Below are positions 35,169 through 48,299 of a stretch of 64,000 bases of DNA, piece after piece. This stretch comes from Amblyomma americanum. Taxonomy: Eukaryota; Arthropoda; Arachnida; Ixodida; Ixodidae. A model generated the notes under the pieces. The model had not been told where the DNA came from. It ran no database searches and saw nothing but the letters and a program-made list of their open reading frames with translations. The stretch spans positions 52,787,272 through 52,851,271 of the forward strand of contig NC_135500.1 of NCBI RefSeq assembly GCF_052857255.1, read 5' to 3'. The first letter of the stretch is position 1. Each line of letters begins with the position of its first letter. Made by a program: the position numbers and the translations under genes.

Positions 35169-36356
35169 GTGCCAGCGCCTGTCATGTACATTCCTCTCTT
35201 CCCCTTGTCTTCGCGCTGTTCCCTTTTCAGCAATGTTATAACAACTATCCCGCAACAACACCCTCGTGAACTTAATTTCTTTCACAACAGGCACTTTCCT
35301 TTCCCATGTGTCAGCGCCTGTTTTGTACGTTCCTCTCTTCGTCTTGAGTTCGCGCTGTTCCCTTTTCAGCAATGTTATACCAACTAGCCCGCAACAACAC
35401 CCTCGTAAACTTCATTTCATTCACAACGGGCACTTTCCCTTCCCATGTGTCAGCGCCTGTGTTGTGCGCTCCTCTCTTCGCCTTGTCTTCGCGCTGTTCC
35501 CTTTTCAGCAATGTTATACCAACTAGGTCGCAACATCACCCCCGTAAACTTAATTTGTTCTACAACGGGTACTTTCCCTTCCCATGTTTCAGCGCCTGTG
35601 TTGTACGTTCCTCTCTTCGCCTTGTCTTCGCGCTGTTCCCTTTTCAGCAATGTTATAACAACTAGCTCGCAACAACACCCTCGTACACTTCATTTCTTTC
35701 ACAACAGGCACTTTCCCTTCCCATGTGTCAGCGCCTGTTTTGTACGTTCCTCTCTTCGTCTTGAGTTCGCGCTGTTCCCTTTTCAGCAATGTTATAACAA
35801 CTAGCCCGCAACAACACCCTCGTAAACTTCATTTCTTTCACAACGGGCACTTTCCCTTCCCATGTGTTAGCAGCTGTTTTGTATGTTCCTCTCTTCGTCT
35901 TGAGTTCGCGCTGTTCCCTTCTCACCAATGTTATAACTAGCGCGCAACAACACCCTCGTAAACTTCATTTCTTCCACAACGGGCACTTTTCTTCCCATGT
36001 GCCAGCGCCTGTGTTGTACGTTCCTCTCTTCGCCTTGTCTTCGCGCTGTTCCCTTTTCAGCAATGTTATAACAACTAGCCCGCAACAGCACCCTCGTAAA
36101 CTTCATTTCTTTCACAACGGGCACTTTCCCTTCCCATGTGTCAGCGCCTGTGTTGTACGTTGCTCTCTTCGCCTTGTCTTCGCGCTGTTCCCTTTTCAGC
36201 AATGTTATAACAACTAGACCGCAACAACACCCTCGTAAACTTAATTTCTTTCACAACAGGCACTTTCCCTTCCCATGTGTCAGCGCCTGTGTTGTACGCT
36301 CCTCTCTTCGCCTTGTCTTCGCGCTGTTCCCTTTTCAGCAATGTTATACCGACTAG
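35169..36356 (+). repeat. Block related to 47666-48853 and 53628-54954
   Basis: About 8.5 monomers match 47666-48853 at an offset of 12,497 bp. The order is TGTACATTCC, CTCGTGAACTTAATTTC, CATTTCATTC with GTTGTGCGCTCC, CTAGGTCGC, CTCGTACACTTC, GTGTTAGC with CTTCTCACC, CACTTTTCTTCCC (138-bp monomer), and GTACGTTGCTCTC. It also matches 53628-54954. Private marks here include GTCATGTACATTCC, CAACATCACCC and GTGTTAGCAGCTG. Confidence 0.82.
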
Positions 36357-37388
36357 GCCTCAACAACACCCTCGTAAACATCATTTGTTCTACAACGGGC
36401 ACTTTCCCTTCCCATGTGTCAGCGCCTGTCTTGTACGTTCCTCTCTTCGCCTTGTCTTCGCGCTGTTCCCTTTTCAGCAATGTTATAACAACTGGCCCGC
36501 AACAACACCCTCGTAAACTTAATTTCTTTCACAACAGGCACTTTCCCTTCCCATGTATCAGCGCCTGTCTTGTACGTTCCTCTCTTCGTCTTGAGTTCGC
36601 GCTGTTCCCTTTTCAGCAATGTTATACCAACTAGACCGCAACAACACCCTCGTAAACTTCATTTCTTCAATAACGGGCACTTCCCCTTCCCAAGCGATAG
36701 CAGCTGTGTTGGACGTTCCTCTCTTCGTCTTGTGTTCGCGCTGTTCCCTTTTCAGCAATGTTAAAACAACTAGCTCGCAACAACACCCTCGTAAACTTCT
36801 TTTCTTTCACAACCGGCACTTTCTCTTCCCTTGTGTAAGCGCCTGTCTTGTACGTTCCTCTCTTCGCCTTGTTTTCACGCTGTTCCCTTTTCAGCAATGT
36901 TATACCAACTAGGTCGCAACATCACCCTCGTAAACTTAATTTGTTCTACAACGGGCACTTTCCCTTCCCATGTGTCAGCGCCTGTGTTGTACGTTACTCT
37001 CTTCGCCTTGTCTTCGCGCTGTTCCCTTTTCAGCAATGTTATACCAACTAGCCCGCAACAACACCCTCGCAAACATCATTTGTTCTTCAACGGGCACTTT
37101 CCCTTCCCATGTGTCAGCGCCTGTGTTGTACGTTCCTCTATTCGCATTGTCTTCGCGCTGTTCCCTTTTCAGCAATGTTATACCAACTAGCCCGACACAA
37201 CACCCTCGTAAACTTCATTTGTTCTACAGCGGGCACTTTCCCTTCCCATGTGTCAGCGCCTGTGTTGTACGTTCCTCTCTTCGCCTTGTCTTTGCGCTGT
37301 TCCCTTTTCAGCAATGTTATAACATATAGCCCGCAACAACACCCTCGTAAACTTCATTTCTTTCACAACGGGCACTTTCCCTTCCCAT
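36357..37388 (+). repeat. Monomers shared in pieces with 46.4-46.9 kb and 54.9-55.3 kb
   Basis: The GACTAGGCCTCAAC monomer near 36352 recurs near 54950 and 55644. The CTCGCAAACATC / TTGTTCTTCAACGGG monomer near 37067 recurs near 46647, 52333, 57187 and 62873. The CAATAACGGGCACTT monomer near 36668 recurs only near 32363. The stretch is therefore an assembly point of modules that later appear in the 10,540-bp unit. Confidence 0.7.
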
Positions 37389-37527
37389 GTGTCAGCGCCT
37401 GTCTTGTACATTCCTCTCTTCGCCTTGTCTTCGCGCTGTTCCCTTTTCAGCAATGTTATAACAACTAGACCGCAACAACACCCTCCTAAACTTAATTTCT
37501 TTCACAACAGGCACTTTCCCTTCCCAT

Positions 37528-39700
37528 GTGTCAGCGCCTGTTTTTTACGTTCCTCTCTTCGTCTTGAGTTCGCGCCGTTTCCTTTTCAGCAATGTTATAC
37601 CAACTAGCCCGCAGCAACACCCTCGTAAACTTCATTTCTTTCACAACGGGCACTTTCCCTTCCCATGTGTCACCGCCTGTGTTGTACATTCCTCTCTTCG
37701 TCTTGAGTTCGCGCTGTTTCCTTTTCAGCAATGTTATACCAACCAGCCCGCAACAACACCCTGATAAACTTCATTTCTTTCACAACGGGCACTTTCCCTT
37801 CCCATGTGTCAGCGCCTGTGTTGTACGCTCCTCTCTTCGCCTTGTCTTCGCGCTGTTCCCTTTTCTGCAATGTTATACCAACTAGCCCACAACAACGCCT
37901 TCGTAAACTTCATTTGTTCTACAACGGGCACTTTCCCTTCCCATGTCTCAGCGCCTGTGTGGTACGTTCCTCTCTTCGCCTTGTCTTCGCGCTGGTCCCA
38001 TTTCAGCAATGTTACAACAAATAGCCCGCAACAACACCCTCGTAAACTTCATTTCTTTCACAACGGGCACTTTCCCTTCCCATGTGTCAGCGCCTGTCTT
38101 GTACATTCCTCTCTTCGCCTTGTCTTCGCGCTGTTCCCTTTTCAGCAATGTTATACCAACTAGACCGCAACAACAACCTCGTAAGCTTCATTTCTTCTAC
38201 AACGGGCACTTCCCCTTCCCATGCGATAGCGGCTGTGTTGGATGTTCCTCTCTTCGTCTTGTGTTCGCGCTGTTCCCTTTTCAGCAATGTTATAACAACT
38301 AGCTCGCAACAACACCCTCGTAAACTTCATTTCTTTCACAACGGGCACTTTCACTTCCCATGTGTAAGCGCTTGTCTTGTACTTTCCTCTCTTCGCCTTG
38401 TCTTCGCGCTGTTCCTTTTTCAGCACTGTTATAACAACTAGACCGCAACAACACCCTCGTAAACTTATTTTTCTTTCACAACAGGCACTTTCCTTTCCCA
38501 TGTGTCAGCGCCTGTTTTTTACGTTCCTCTCTTCGTCTTGAGTTCGCGCTGTTCCCTTTTCAGCAATGTTATACCAACTAGCCCGCAACAACACCCTCGT
38601 AAACTTCATTTCATTCACAACGGGCACTTTCCCTTCCCATGTGTCAGCACCTGTGTTGTACGCTCCTCTCTTCGCCTTGTCTTCGCGCTGTTCCCTTTTC
38701 AGCAATGTTATACCAACTAGGTCGCAACAACACCCCCGTAAACTTAATTTGTTCTACAACGGGTACTTTCCCTTCCCATGTGTCAGCGCCTGTGTTGTAC
38801 GTTCCTCTCTTCGCCTTGTCTTCGCGCTGTTCCCTTTTCAGCAATGTTATTCCAACTAGCCCGCAACAACACCCTCGTAAACTTCATTTGTTCTACAACG
38901 GGCACTTTCCCTTCCCATGTGTCAGCGCCTGTGTTGTACGTTCCTCTCTTCGCATTGTCTTCGCGCTGTTCCCTTTTCAGCAATGTTATAACAACTAGCT
39001 CGCAACAACACCCTCGTAAACTTCATTTCTTTCACAACGGGCACTTTCCCTTCCCATGTGTAAGCGCCTGTCTTGTACTTTCCTCTCTTCGCCTTGTCTT
39101 CGCGCTGTTTCCTTTTCAGCAATGTTATACCAACTAGACCGCAACAACACCCTCGTAAACTTCATTTCTTCTACAACGGGCACTTCCCCTTCCCATGTGT
39201 CAGCGCCTGTTTTGTACGTTCCTCTCTTCGTCTTGAGTTCGCGCTGTCCCCTTTTCAGCAATGTTATACCAACTAGCCCGCAACAACACCCTCGTAAACT
39301 TCATTTCATTCACAACGGGCACTTTCCCTTCCCATGTGTCAGCGCCTGTGTTGTACGCTCCTCTCTTCGCCTTGTCTTCGCGCTGTTCCCTTTTCAGCAA
39401 TGTTATACCAACTAGGTCGCAACAACACCCCCGTAAACTTAATTTGTTCTACAACGGGTACTTTCCCTTCCCATGTGTCAGCGCCTGTGTTGTACGTTCC
39501 TCTCTTCGCCTTGTCTTCGCGCTGTTCCCTTTTCAGCAATGTTATTCCAACTAGCCCGCAACAACACCCTCGTAAACTTCATTTGTTCTACAACGGGCAC
39601 TTTCCCTTCCCATGTGTCAGCGCCTGTGTTGTACGTTCCTCTCTTCGCCTTGTCTTCGCGCTGTTCCCTTTTCAGCAATGTTATAACAACTAGCTCGCAA
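37528..39700 (+). repeat. Block duplicated at 41693-43865 (offset 4,165 bp), copy 1
   Basis: About 15.6 monomers match at a constant offset of 4,165 bp, sharing rare variants such as GTGTCACCGCCTG, GCTGGTCCC, TTTCACTTCCC with GCGCTTGTC, and the 140-bp monomer with CTTATTTTTCTTTC (near 38463 and 42628). Inside it, 38505-39199 and 39200-39700 form a 695-bp (5-monomer) tandem pair. Confidence 0.85.
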
Positions 39701-39823
39701 CAACACCCTCGTAAACTTCATTCACAACGGGCACTTTCCCTTCCCATGTGTAAGCGCCTGTCTTGTACTTTCCTCTCTTCGCCTTGTCTTCGCGCTGTTT
39801 CCTTTTCAGCAAAGTTATACCAA
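39690..39823 (+). repeat. 134-bp monomer with a 5-bp deletion
   Basis: Reads GTAAACTTCATTCACAACGGG where neighbours have CATTTCTTTCAC. The CTAG-to-CTAG distance is 134. The shift of frame relative to the usual monomer creates the longest open frame of the window (192 codons, 39473-40051), which is therefore an accident of the deletion. Confidence 0.85.
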
Positions 39824-40998
39824 CTAGACCGCAACAACACCCTCGTAAACTTCATTTCTTCTACAACGGGCACTTCCCCTTCCCATGCGATAGCGGCTGT
39901 GTTGGACGTTCCTCTCTTCGTCTTGTGTTCGCGCTGTTCCCTTTTCAGCAATGTTATAACAACTAGCTCGCAACAACACCCTCGTAAACTTCATTTCTTT
40001 CTCAACGGGCACTTTCTCTTCGCATGTGTAAGCGCCTGCCTTGTACGTTAATCTTTTCGCCTTGTCTTCGCGCTGTTCCCTTTTCAGCACTGTTATAACA
40101 ACTAGACCGCAACAACACCCTCGTAAACTTAATTTCTTTCACAACAGGCACTTTCCTTTCCCATGTGTCAGCGCCTGTTTTGTACGTTCCTCTCTTCGTC
40201 TTGAGTTCGCGCTGTCCCCTTTTCAGCAATGTTATACCAACTAGCCCGCAACAACACCCTCGTAAACTTCATTTCATTCACAACGGGCACTTTCCCTTGC
40301 CATGTGTCAGCGCCTGTGTTGTACGCTCCTCTCTTCGCCTTGTCTTCGCGCTGTTCCCTTTTCAGCAATGTTATGCCAACTAGGTGGCAACAACACCCCC
40401 GTAAACTTAATTTGTTCTACAAAGGGTACTTTCCCTTCCCATGTGTCAGCGCCTGTGTTGTACGTTCCTCTCTTCGTCTTGAGTTCGCGCCGTTTCCTTT
40501 TCAGCAATGTTATACCAACTAGCCCGCAGCAACACCCTCGTAAACTTCATTTCTTTCACAACGGGCACTTTCCCTTCCCATGTGTCACCGCCTGTGTTGT
40601 ACATTCCTCTCTTCGTCTTGAGTTCGCGCTGTTTCCTTTTCAGCAATGTTATACAACCAGCCCGCAACAACACCCTGATCAACTTCATTTCTTTCACAAC
40701 GGGCACTTTCCCTTCCCATGTGTCAGCGCCTGTGTTGTACGCTCCTCTCTTCGCCTTGTCTTCGCGCTGTTCCCTTTTCTGCAATGTTATACCAACTAGC
40801 CCACAACAACGCCTTCGTAAACTTCATTTGTTCTACAACGGGCACTTTCCCTTCCCATGTCTCAGCGCCTGTGTGGTACGTTCCTCTCTTCGCCTTGTCT
40901 TCGCGCTGGTCCCATTTCAGCAATGTTATAACAAATAGCCCGCAACAACACCCTCGTAAACTTCATTTCTTTCACAACGGGCACTTTCCCTTCCCATG
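39749..40998 (+). repeat. 1,250-bp tandem unit (9 monomers), copy 1
   Basis: Repeated immediately at 40999. Markers that occur in both copies at this offset: TTCAGCAAAGTTATACC (39807, 41057), TACGTTAATC (40044, 41294), CTTGCCATGTG (40297, 41547), and TTATGCCAACTAGGTGGC (40371, 41621). Copy 1 has the single-base loss TTATACAACCAGCC near 40650. Confidence 0.88.
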
Positions 40999-42248
40999 TG
41001 TAAGCGCCTGTCTTGTACTTTCCTCTCTTCGCCTTGTCTTCGCGCTGTTTCCTTTTCAGCAAAGTTATACCAACTAGACCGCAACAACACCCTCGTAAAC
41101 TTCATTTCTTCTACAACGGGCACTTCCCCTTCCCATGCGATAGCGGCTGTGTTGGACGTTCCTCACTTCGTCTTGTGTTCGCGCTGTTCCCTTTTCAGCA
41201 ATGTTATAACAACTAGCTCGCAACAACACCCTCGTAAACTTCATTTCTTTCTCAACGGGCACTTTCTCTTCGCATGTGTAAGCGCCTGCCTTGTACGTTA
41301 ATCTCTTCGCCTTGTCTTCGCGCTGTTCCCTTTTCAGCACTGTTATAACAACTAGACCGCAACAACACCCTCGTAAACTTAATTTCTTTCACAACAGGCA
41401 CTTTCCTTTCCCATGTGTCAGCGCCTGTTTTGTACGTTCCTCTCTTCGTCTTGAGTTCGCGCTGTCCCCTTTTCAGCAATGTTATACCAACTAGCCCGCA
41501 ACAACACCCTCGTAAACTTCATTTCATTCACAACGGGCACTTTCCCTTGCCATGTGTCAGCGCCTGTGTTGTACGCTCCTCTCTTCGCCTTGTCTTCGCG
41601 CTGTTCCCTTTTCAGCAATGTTATGCCAACTAGGTGGCAACAACACCCCCGTAAACTTAATTTGTTCTACAAAGGGTACTTTCCCTTCCCATGTGTCAGC
41701 GCCTGTGTTGTACGTTCCTCTCTTCGTCTTGAGTTCGCGCCGTTCCCTTTTCAGCAATGTTATACCAACTAGCCCGCAGCAACACCCTCGTAAACTTCAT
41801 TTCTTTCACAACGGGCACTTTCCCTTCCCATGTGTCACCGCCTGTGTTGTACATTCCTCTCTTCGTCTTGAGTTCGCGCTGTTTCCTTTTCAGCAATGTT
41901 ATACCAACCAGCCCGCAACAACACCCTGATAAACTTCATTTCTTTCACAACGGGCACTTTCCCTTCCCATGTGTCAGCGCCTGTGTTGTACGCTCCTCTC
42001 TTCGCCTTGTCTTCGCGCTGTTCCCTTTTCTGCAATGTTATACCAACTAGCCCACAACAACGCCTTCGTAAACTTCATTTGTTCTACAACGGGCACTTTC
42101 CCTTCCCATGTCTCAGCGCCTGTGTGGTACGTTCCTCTCTTCGCCTTGTCTTCGCGCTGGTCCCATTTCAGCAATGTTATAACAAATAGCCCGCAACAAC
42201 ACCCTCGTAAACTTCATTTCTTTCACAACGGGCACTTTCCCTTCCCAT
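40999..42248 (+). repeat. 1,250-bp tandem unit (9 monomers), copy 2
   Basis: Follows copy 1 without a gap. Identity ends near 42248, where the TGTACATTCC / AACAACCTCGTAAGC monomers of the 4,165-bp block begin. A third, partial copy with the same rare markers lies at 43919-44620 (offset 2,920 bp). Copy 2 has TTCCTCACTTCG near 41160. Confidence 0.88.
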
Positions 42249-43865
42249 GTGTCAGCGCCTGTCTTGTACATTCCTCTCTTCGCCTTGTCTTCGCGCTGTT
42301 CCCTTTTCAGCAATGTTATACCAACTAGACCGCAACAACAACCTCGTAAGCTTCATTTCTTCTACAACGGGCACTTCCCCTTCCCATGCGATAGCGGCTG
42401 TGTTGGATGTTCCTCTCTTCGTCTTGTGTTCGCGCTGTTCCCTTTTCAGCAATGTTATAACAACTAGCTCGCAACAACACCCTCGTAAACTTCATTTCTT
42501 TCACAACGGGCACTTTCACTTCCCATGTGTAAGCGCTTGTCTTGTACTTTCCTCTCTTCGCCTTGTCTTCGCGCTGTTCCTTTTTCAGCACTGTTATAAC
42601 AACTAGACCGCAACAACACCCTCGTAAACTTATTTTTCTTTCACAACAGGCACTCTCCTTTCCCATGTGTCAGCGCCTGTTTTGTACGTTCCTCTCTTCG
42701 TCTTGAGTTCGCGCTGTTCCCTTTTCAGCAATGTTATACCAACTAGCCCGCAACAACACCCTCGTAAACTTCATTTCATTCACAACGGGCACTTTCCCTT
42801 CCCATGTGTCAGCACCTGTGTTGTACGCTCCTCTCTTCGCCTTGTCTTCGCGCTGTTCCCTTTTCAGCAATGTTATACCAACTAGGTCGCAACAACACCC
42901 CCGTAAACTTAATTTGTTCTACAACGGGTACTTTCCCTTCCCATGTGTCAGCGCCTGTGTTGTACGTTCCTCTCTTCGCCTTGTCTTCGCGCTGTTCCCT
43001 TTTCAGCAATGTTATTCCAACTAGCCCGCAACAACACCCTCGTAAACATCATTTGTTCTACAACGGGCACTTTCCCTTCCCATGTGTCAGCGCCTGTGTT
43101 GTACGTTCCTCTCTTCGCCTTGTCTTCGCGCTGTTCCCTTTTCAGCAATGTTATAACAACTAGCTCGCAACAACACCCTCGTAAACTTCATTTCTTTCAC
43201 AACGGGCACTTTCCCTTCCCATGTGTAAGCGCCTGTCTTGTACTTTCCTCTCTTCGCCTTGTCTTCGCGCTGTTTCCTTTTCAGCAATGTTATACCAACT
43301 AGACCGCAACAACACCCTCGTAAACTTCATTTCTTCTACAACGGGCACTTCCCCTTCCCATGTGTCAGCGCCTGTTTTGTACGTTCCTCTCTTCGTCTTG
43401 AGTTCGCGCTGTCCCCTTTTCAGCAATGTAATACCAACTAGCCCGCAACAACACCCTCGTAAACTTCATTTCATTCACAACGGGCACTTTCCCTTCCCAT
43501 GTGTCAGCGCCTGTGTTGTACGCTCCTCTCTTCGCCTTGTCTTCGCGCTGTTCCCTTTTCAGCAATGTTATACCAACTAGGTCGCAACAACACCCCCGTA
43601 AACTTAATTTGTTCTACAACGGGTACTTTCCCTTCCCATGTGTCAGCGCCTGTGTTGTACGTTCCTCTCTTCGCCTTGTCTTCGCGCTGTTCCCTTTTCA
43701 GCAATGTTATTCCAACTAGCCCGCAACAACACCCTCGTAAACTTCATTTGTTCTACAACGGGCACTTTCCCTTCCCATGTGTCAGCGCCTGTGTTGTACG
43801 TTCCTCTCTTCGCCTTGTCTTCGCGCTGTTCCCTTTTCAGCAATGTTATAACAACTAGCTCGCAA
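41693..43865 (+). repeat. Block duplicated from 37528-39700, copy 2
   Basis: Same monomer order as copy 1, overlapping the end of the second 1,250-bp unit. The inner 695-bp pair is at 42670-43364 and 43365-43865. Differences from copy 1 include TAAACATCATTTG near 43044 and AATGTAATACC near 43427. Confidence 0.84.
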
Positions 43866-45146
43866 CAACACCCTCGTAAACTTCATTTCTTTCACAACGG
43901 GCACTTTCCCTTCCCATGTGTAAGCGCCTGTCTTGTACTTTCCTCTCTTCGCCTTGTCTTCGCGCTGTTTCCTTTTCAGCAAAGTTATACCAACTAGACC
44001 GCAACAACACCCTCGTAAACTTCATTTCTTCTACAACGGGCACTTCCCCTTCCCATGCGATAGCGGCTGTGTTGGACGTTCCTCTCTTCGTCTTGTGTTC
44101 GCGCTGTTCCCTTTTCAGCAATGTTATAACAACTAGCTCGCAACAACACCCTCGTAAACTTCATTTCTTTCTCAACGGGCACTTTCTCTTCGCATGTGTA
44201 AGCGCCTGCCTTGTACGTTAATCTCTTCGCCTTGTCTTCGCGCTGTTCCCTTTTCAGCACTGTTATAACAACTAGACCGCAACAACACCCTCGTAAACTT
44301 AATTTCTTTCACAACAGGCACTTTCCTTTCCCATGTGTCAGCGCCTGTTTTGTACGTTCCTCTCTTCGTCTTGAGTTCGCGCTGTCCCCTTTTCAGCAAT
44401 GTTATACCAACCAGCCCGCAACAACACCCTCGTAAACTTCATTTCATTCACAACGGGCACTTTCCCTTGCCATGTGTCAGCGCCTGTGTTGTACGCTCCT
44501 CTCTTCGCCTTGTCTTCGCGCTGTTCCCTTTTCAGCAATGTTATGCCAACTAGGTGGCAACAACACCCCCGTAAACCTAATTTGTTCTACAAAGGGTACT
44601 TTCCCTTCCCATGTGTCAGCGCCTGTGTTGTACGTTCCTCTCTTCGCCTTGTCTTCGCGCTGTTCCCTTTTCAGCAATGTTATTCCAAATAGCCCGCAAC
44701 AACACCCTCGTAAACTTCATTTGTTCTACAACGGGCACTTTCCCTTCCCATGTGTCAGCGCCTGTGTTGTACGTTCCTCTCTTCGCCTTGTCTTCGCGCT
44801 GTTCCCTTTTCAGCAATGTTATAACAACTAGCTCGCAACAACACCCTCGTAAACTTCATTTCTTTCACAACGGGCACTTTCCCTTCCCATGTGTAAGCGC
44901 CTGTCTTGTACTTTCCTCTCTTCGCCTTGTCTTCGCGCTGTTTCCTTTTCAGCAATGTTATACCAACTAGACCGCAACAACACCCTCGTAAACTTCATTT
45001 CTTCTACAACGGGCACTTCCCCTTCCCATGCGATAGCGGCTGTGTTGGACGTTCCTCTCTTCGTCTTGTGTTCGCGCTGTTCCCTTTTCAGCTATGTTAT
45101 AACAACTAGCTCGCAACAACACCCTCGTAAACTTCATTTCTTTCTC
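43866..45146 (+). repeat. Partial third 1,250-bp unit and lead-in to the 10,540-bp repeat
   Basis: 43919-44620 carries the GCAAAGTTATACC, TACGTTAATC and TTATGCCAACTAGGTGGC markers. After that the monomers follow the common order GGGTACTT, TTGTTCTAC, GTGTAAGCG, GATAGCGG up to the start of the large duplication. Confidence 0.75.
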
Positions 45147-45444
45147 AACGGGCACTTTCTCTTCCCATGTGTAAGCGCCTGCCTTGTACGTTCCTCTCTT
45201 CGCCTTGTCTTCGCGCTGTTCCCTTTTCAGCGCTGTTATAACAACTAGACCGCAACAACACCCTCGTAAACTTAATTTCTTTCACAACAAGCACTTTTCT
45301 TTCCCATGTGTCAGCGCCTGTTTTGTACATTCCTCTCTTCGTCTTGAGTTCGCGCTGTTCCCTTTTCAGCAATGTTATACCAACTAGCCCGCAACAACAC
45401 CCTCGTAAACTTCATTTCTTTCACAACGGGCACTTCCCCTTCTC

Positions 45445-46950
45445 ATGTGCCAGCGCCTGTGTTGTACGCTCCTCTCATCGCCTTGTCTTCGCGCTGTTCC
45501 CTTTTCAGCAATGTTATACCAACTAGCCCGCAACAACACCCTCGTAAACATCATTTGTTCTACAACGGGCAGTTTCCCTTCCCATGTGTCAGCGCCTGTG
45601 TTGTTCGTTCCTCTCTTCGCCTTGTCTTCGCGCTGTTCCCTTTTCAGCAATGTTATACCAACTAACCCGCAACAACACCCTCGTAAACTTCATTTGTTCT
45701 ACAACGGGCACTTTCCCTTCCCATGTGTTAGCGGCTGTTTTGTATTTTCCGCTCTTCGTCTTGAGTTCGCGCTGTTCTCTTTTCACCAATGTTATAACTA
45801 GCGCGCAACAACACCCTCGTAAACTTCATTTCTTCCACAACGGGCACTTTCCCTTCCCATGTGCCAGCGCCTGTGTTGTACGTTCCTCTCTTCGCCTTGT
45901 CTTCGCGCTGTTGCCTTTTCAGAAATGTTATAACTAGCCCGCAACAACACCCTCGTAAACTTCATTTCTTTCACAACGGGCACGTTCCCTTCCCATGTGT
46001 CAGCGCCTGTGTTGTACGTTCCTCTCTTCGCCTTGTCTTCGCGCTGTTTCCTTTTCAGCAATGTTATAACAACTAGCCAGCAACAACACCCTCGTAAACT
46101 TAATTTCTTTCACAACAGGCACTTTCCTTTCCCATGTGTCAGCGGCTGTTTTGTACGTTCCTCTCTTCGTCTTGAGCTCGCGCTGTTCGCTTTTTAGCAA
46201 TGTTATACCAACTAGACCGCGACAACACCCTCGTAAGCTTCATTTCTTCTACAACGGGCACTTCCCCTTCCCATGCGATAGCGGCTGTGTTGGACGTTCC
46301 TCTCTTCGTCTTGTGTTCGCGCTGTTCCCTTTTCAGCAATGTTATACTAACTAGCCCGCTACAACACCCTCGTAAACATCATTTGTTCTACAACGGGCAC
46401 TTTCCCTTCCCATGTGTCAGCGCCTGTGTTGTACGTTCCTCTCTTCGTCTTGAGTTCACGCTGTTCCCTTTTCAGCAATGTTATACCAACTAGGTCGCAA
46501 CAACACCCTCGTAAACTTAATTTGTTCTACAACGGGCACTTTCCCTTCCCATGTGTCAGCGCCTGTGTTGTACGTTCCTCTCTTCGCCTTGTCTTCGCGC
46601 TGTTCCCTTTTCAGCAATGTTATACCAACTAGCCCGCAACAACACCCTCGCAAACATCATTTGTTCTTCAACGGGCACTTTCCCTTCCCATGTGTCAGCG
46701 CCTGTGTTGTACGTTCCTCTATTCGCATTGTCTTCGCGCTGTTCCCTTTTCAGCAATGTTATACCAACTAGCCCGACACAACACCCTCGTAAACTTCATT
46801 TGTTCTACAACGGGCACTTTCCCTTCCCATGTGTCAGCGCCTGTGTTGTACGTTTCTCTCTTCGCCTTGTCTTTGCGCTGTTTCCTTTTCAGCAATGTTA
46901 TAACAACTAGCTCGCAATAACACCCTCGTAAACTTCATTTCTTTCACAAC
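45445..46950 (+). repeat. Block repeated within the 10,540-bp unit at 51131-52636
   Basis: Offset 5,686 bp. Shared rare markers: GGGCAGTTTCCC with GTTGTTCG, ACCAACTAACCCGC, GTATTTTCCGCTC, CTAGCGCGC, GTTCGCTTTTTAGC, CCCGCTACAAC, CCCGACACAAC, CTCGCAATAAC. Beyond 47170 the relation continues at offsets of 5,962 and 6,101 bp, so whole monomers have been gained or lost twice. Confidence 0.82.
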
Positions 46951-48299
46951 GGGCACATTCCCTTCCCATGTGTCAGCGCCTGTCTTGTACGTTCCTCTCT
47001 TCGCCTTGTCTTCGCGCTGTTTCCTTTTCAGCAATGTTATAACAACTAGACCGCAACAACACCCTCCTAAACTTAATTTCTTTCACAACAGGCACTTTCC
47101 CTTCCCATGTGTCAGCGCCTGTTTTTTTACGTTCCTCTCTTCGTCTTGAGTTCGCGCCGTTCTCTTTTCAGCAATGTTAAACCAACTAGCCCGCAGCAAC
47201 ACCCTCGTAAACTACATTTCTTTCACAACGGGCACTTTCCCTTCCCATGTGTCAGCGCCTGTGTTGTACATTCCTCTCTTCGTCTTGAGTTCGCGCTGTT
47301 TCCTTTTCAGCAATGTTATAACAAATAGCCCGCAACAACACCCTCGTAAACTTCATTTCGTTCACAACGGGCACTTTCCCTTCCCATGTGTAAGCGCCTG
47401 TCTTGTACTTTCCTCTCTTCACCTTGTCTTCGCGCTGTTTCCTTTTCAGCAGTGTTATACCAACTAGACCGCAACAACACCCTCGTAAACTTCATTTCTT
47501 CTACAACGGGCACTTCCCCTTCCCATGCGATAGCGGCTGTGTTGGACGTTCCTCTCTTCGTCTTGTGTTCGCGCTGTTCCCTTTTCAGCAATGTTATAAC
47601 AACTAGCTCGCAACAACACCCTCGTAAACTTCATTTCTTTCTCAACGGGCACTTTCTCTTCCCATGTGTCAGCGCCTGTCTTGTACATTCCTCTCTTCGC
47701 CTTGTCTTCGCGCTGTTCCCTTTTCAGCAATGTTATAACAACTATCCCGCAACAACACCCTCGTGAACTTAATTTCTTTCACAACAGGCACTTTCCTTTC
47801 CCATGTGTCAGGGCCTGTTTTGTACGTTCCTCTCTTCGTCTTGAGTTCGCGCTGTTCCCTTTTCAGCAATGTTATACCAACTAGCCCGCAACAACACCCT
47901 CGTAAACTTCATTTCATTCACAACGGGCACTTTCCCTTCCCATGTGTCAGCGCCTGTGTTGTGCGCTCCTCTCTTCGCCTTGTCTTCGCGCTGTTCCCTT
48001 TTCAGCAATGTTATACCAACTAGGTCGCAACAACACCCCCGTAAACTTAATTTGTTCTACAACGGGCACTTTCCCTTCCCATGTGTCAGCGCCTGTGTTG
48101 TACGTTCCTCTCTTCGCCTTGTCTTCGCGCTGTTCCCTTTTCAGCAATGGTATAACAACTAGCTCGCAACAACACCCTCGTACACTTCATTTCTTTCACA
48201 ACAGGCACTTTCCCTTCCCATGTGTCAGCGCCTGTTTTGTACGTTCCTCTCTTCGTCTTGAGTTCGCGCTGTTCCCTTTTCAGCAATGTTATAACAACT

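Noticed and set aside
39473..40051. A 192-codon open frame, the longest in the window
   Set aside because: It arises because the 5-bp deletion in the 134-bp monomer at 39690-39823 shifts the frame past a stop. It begins and ends inside ordinary monomers.
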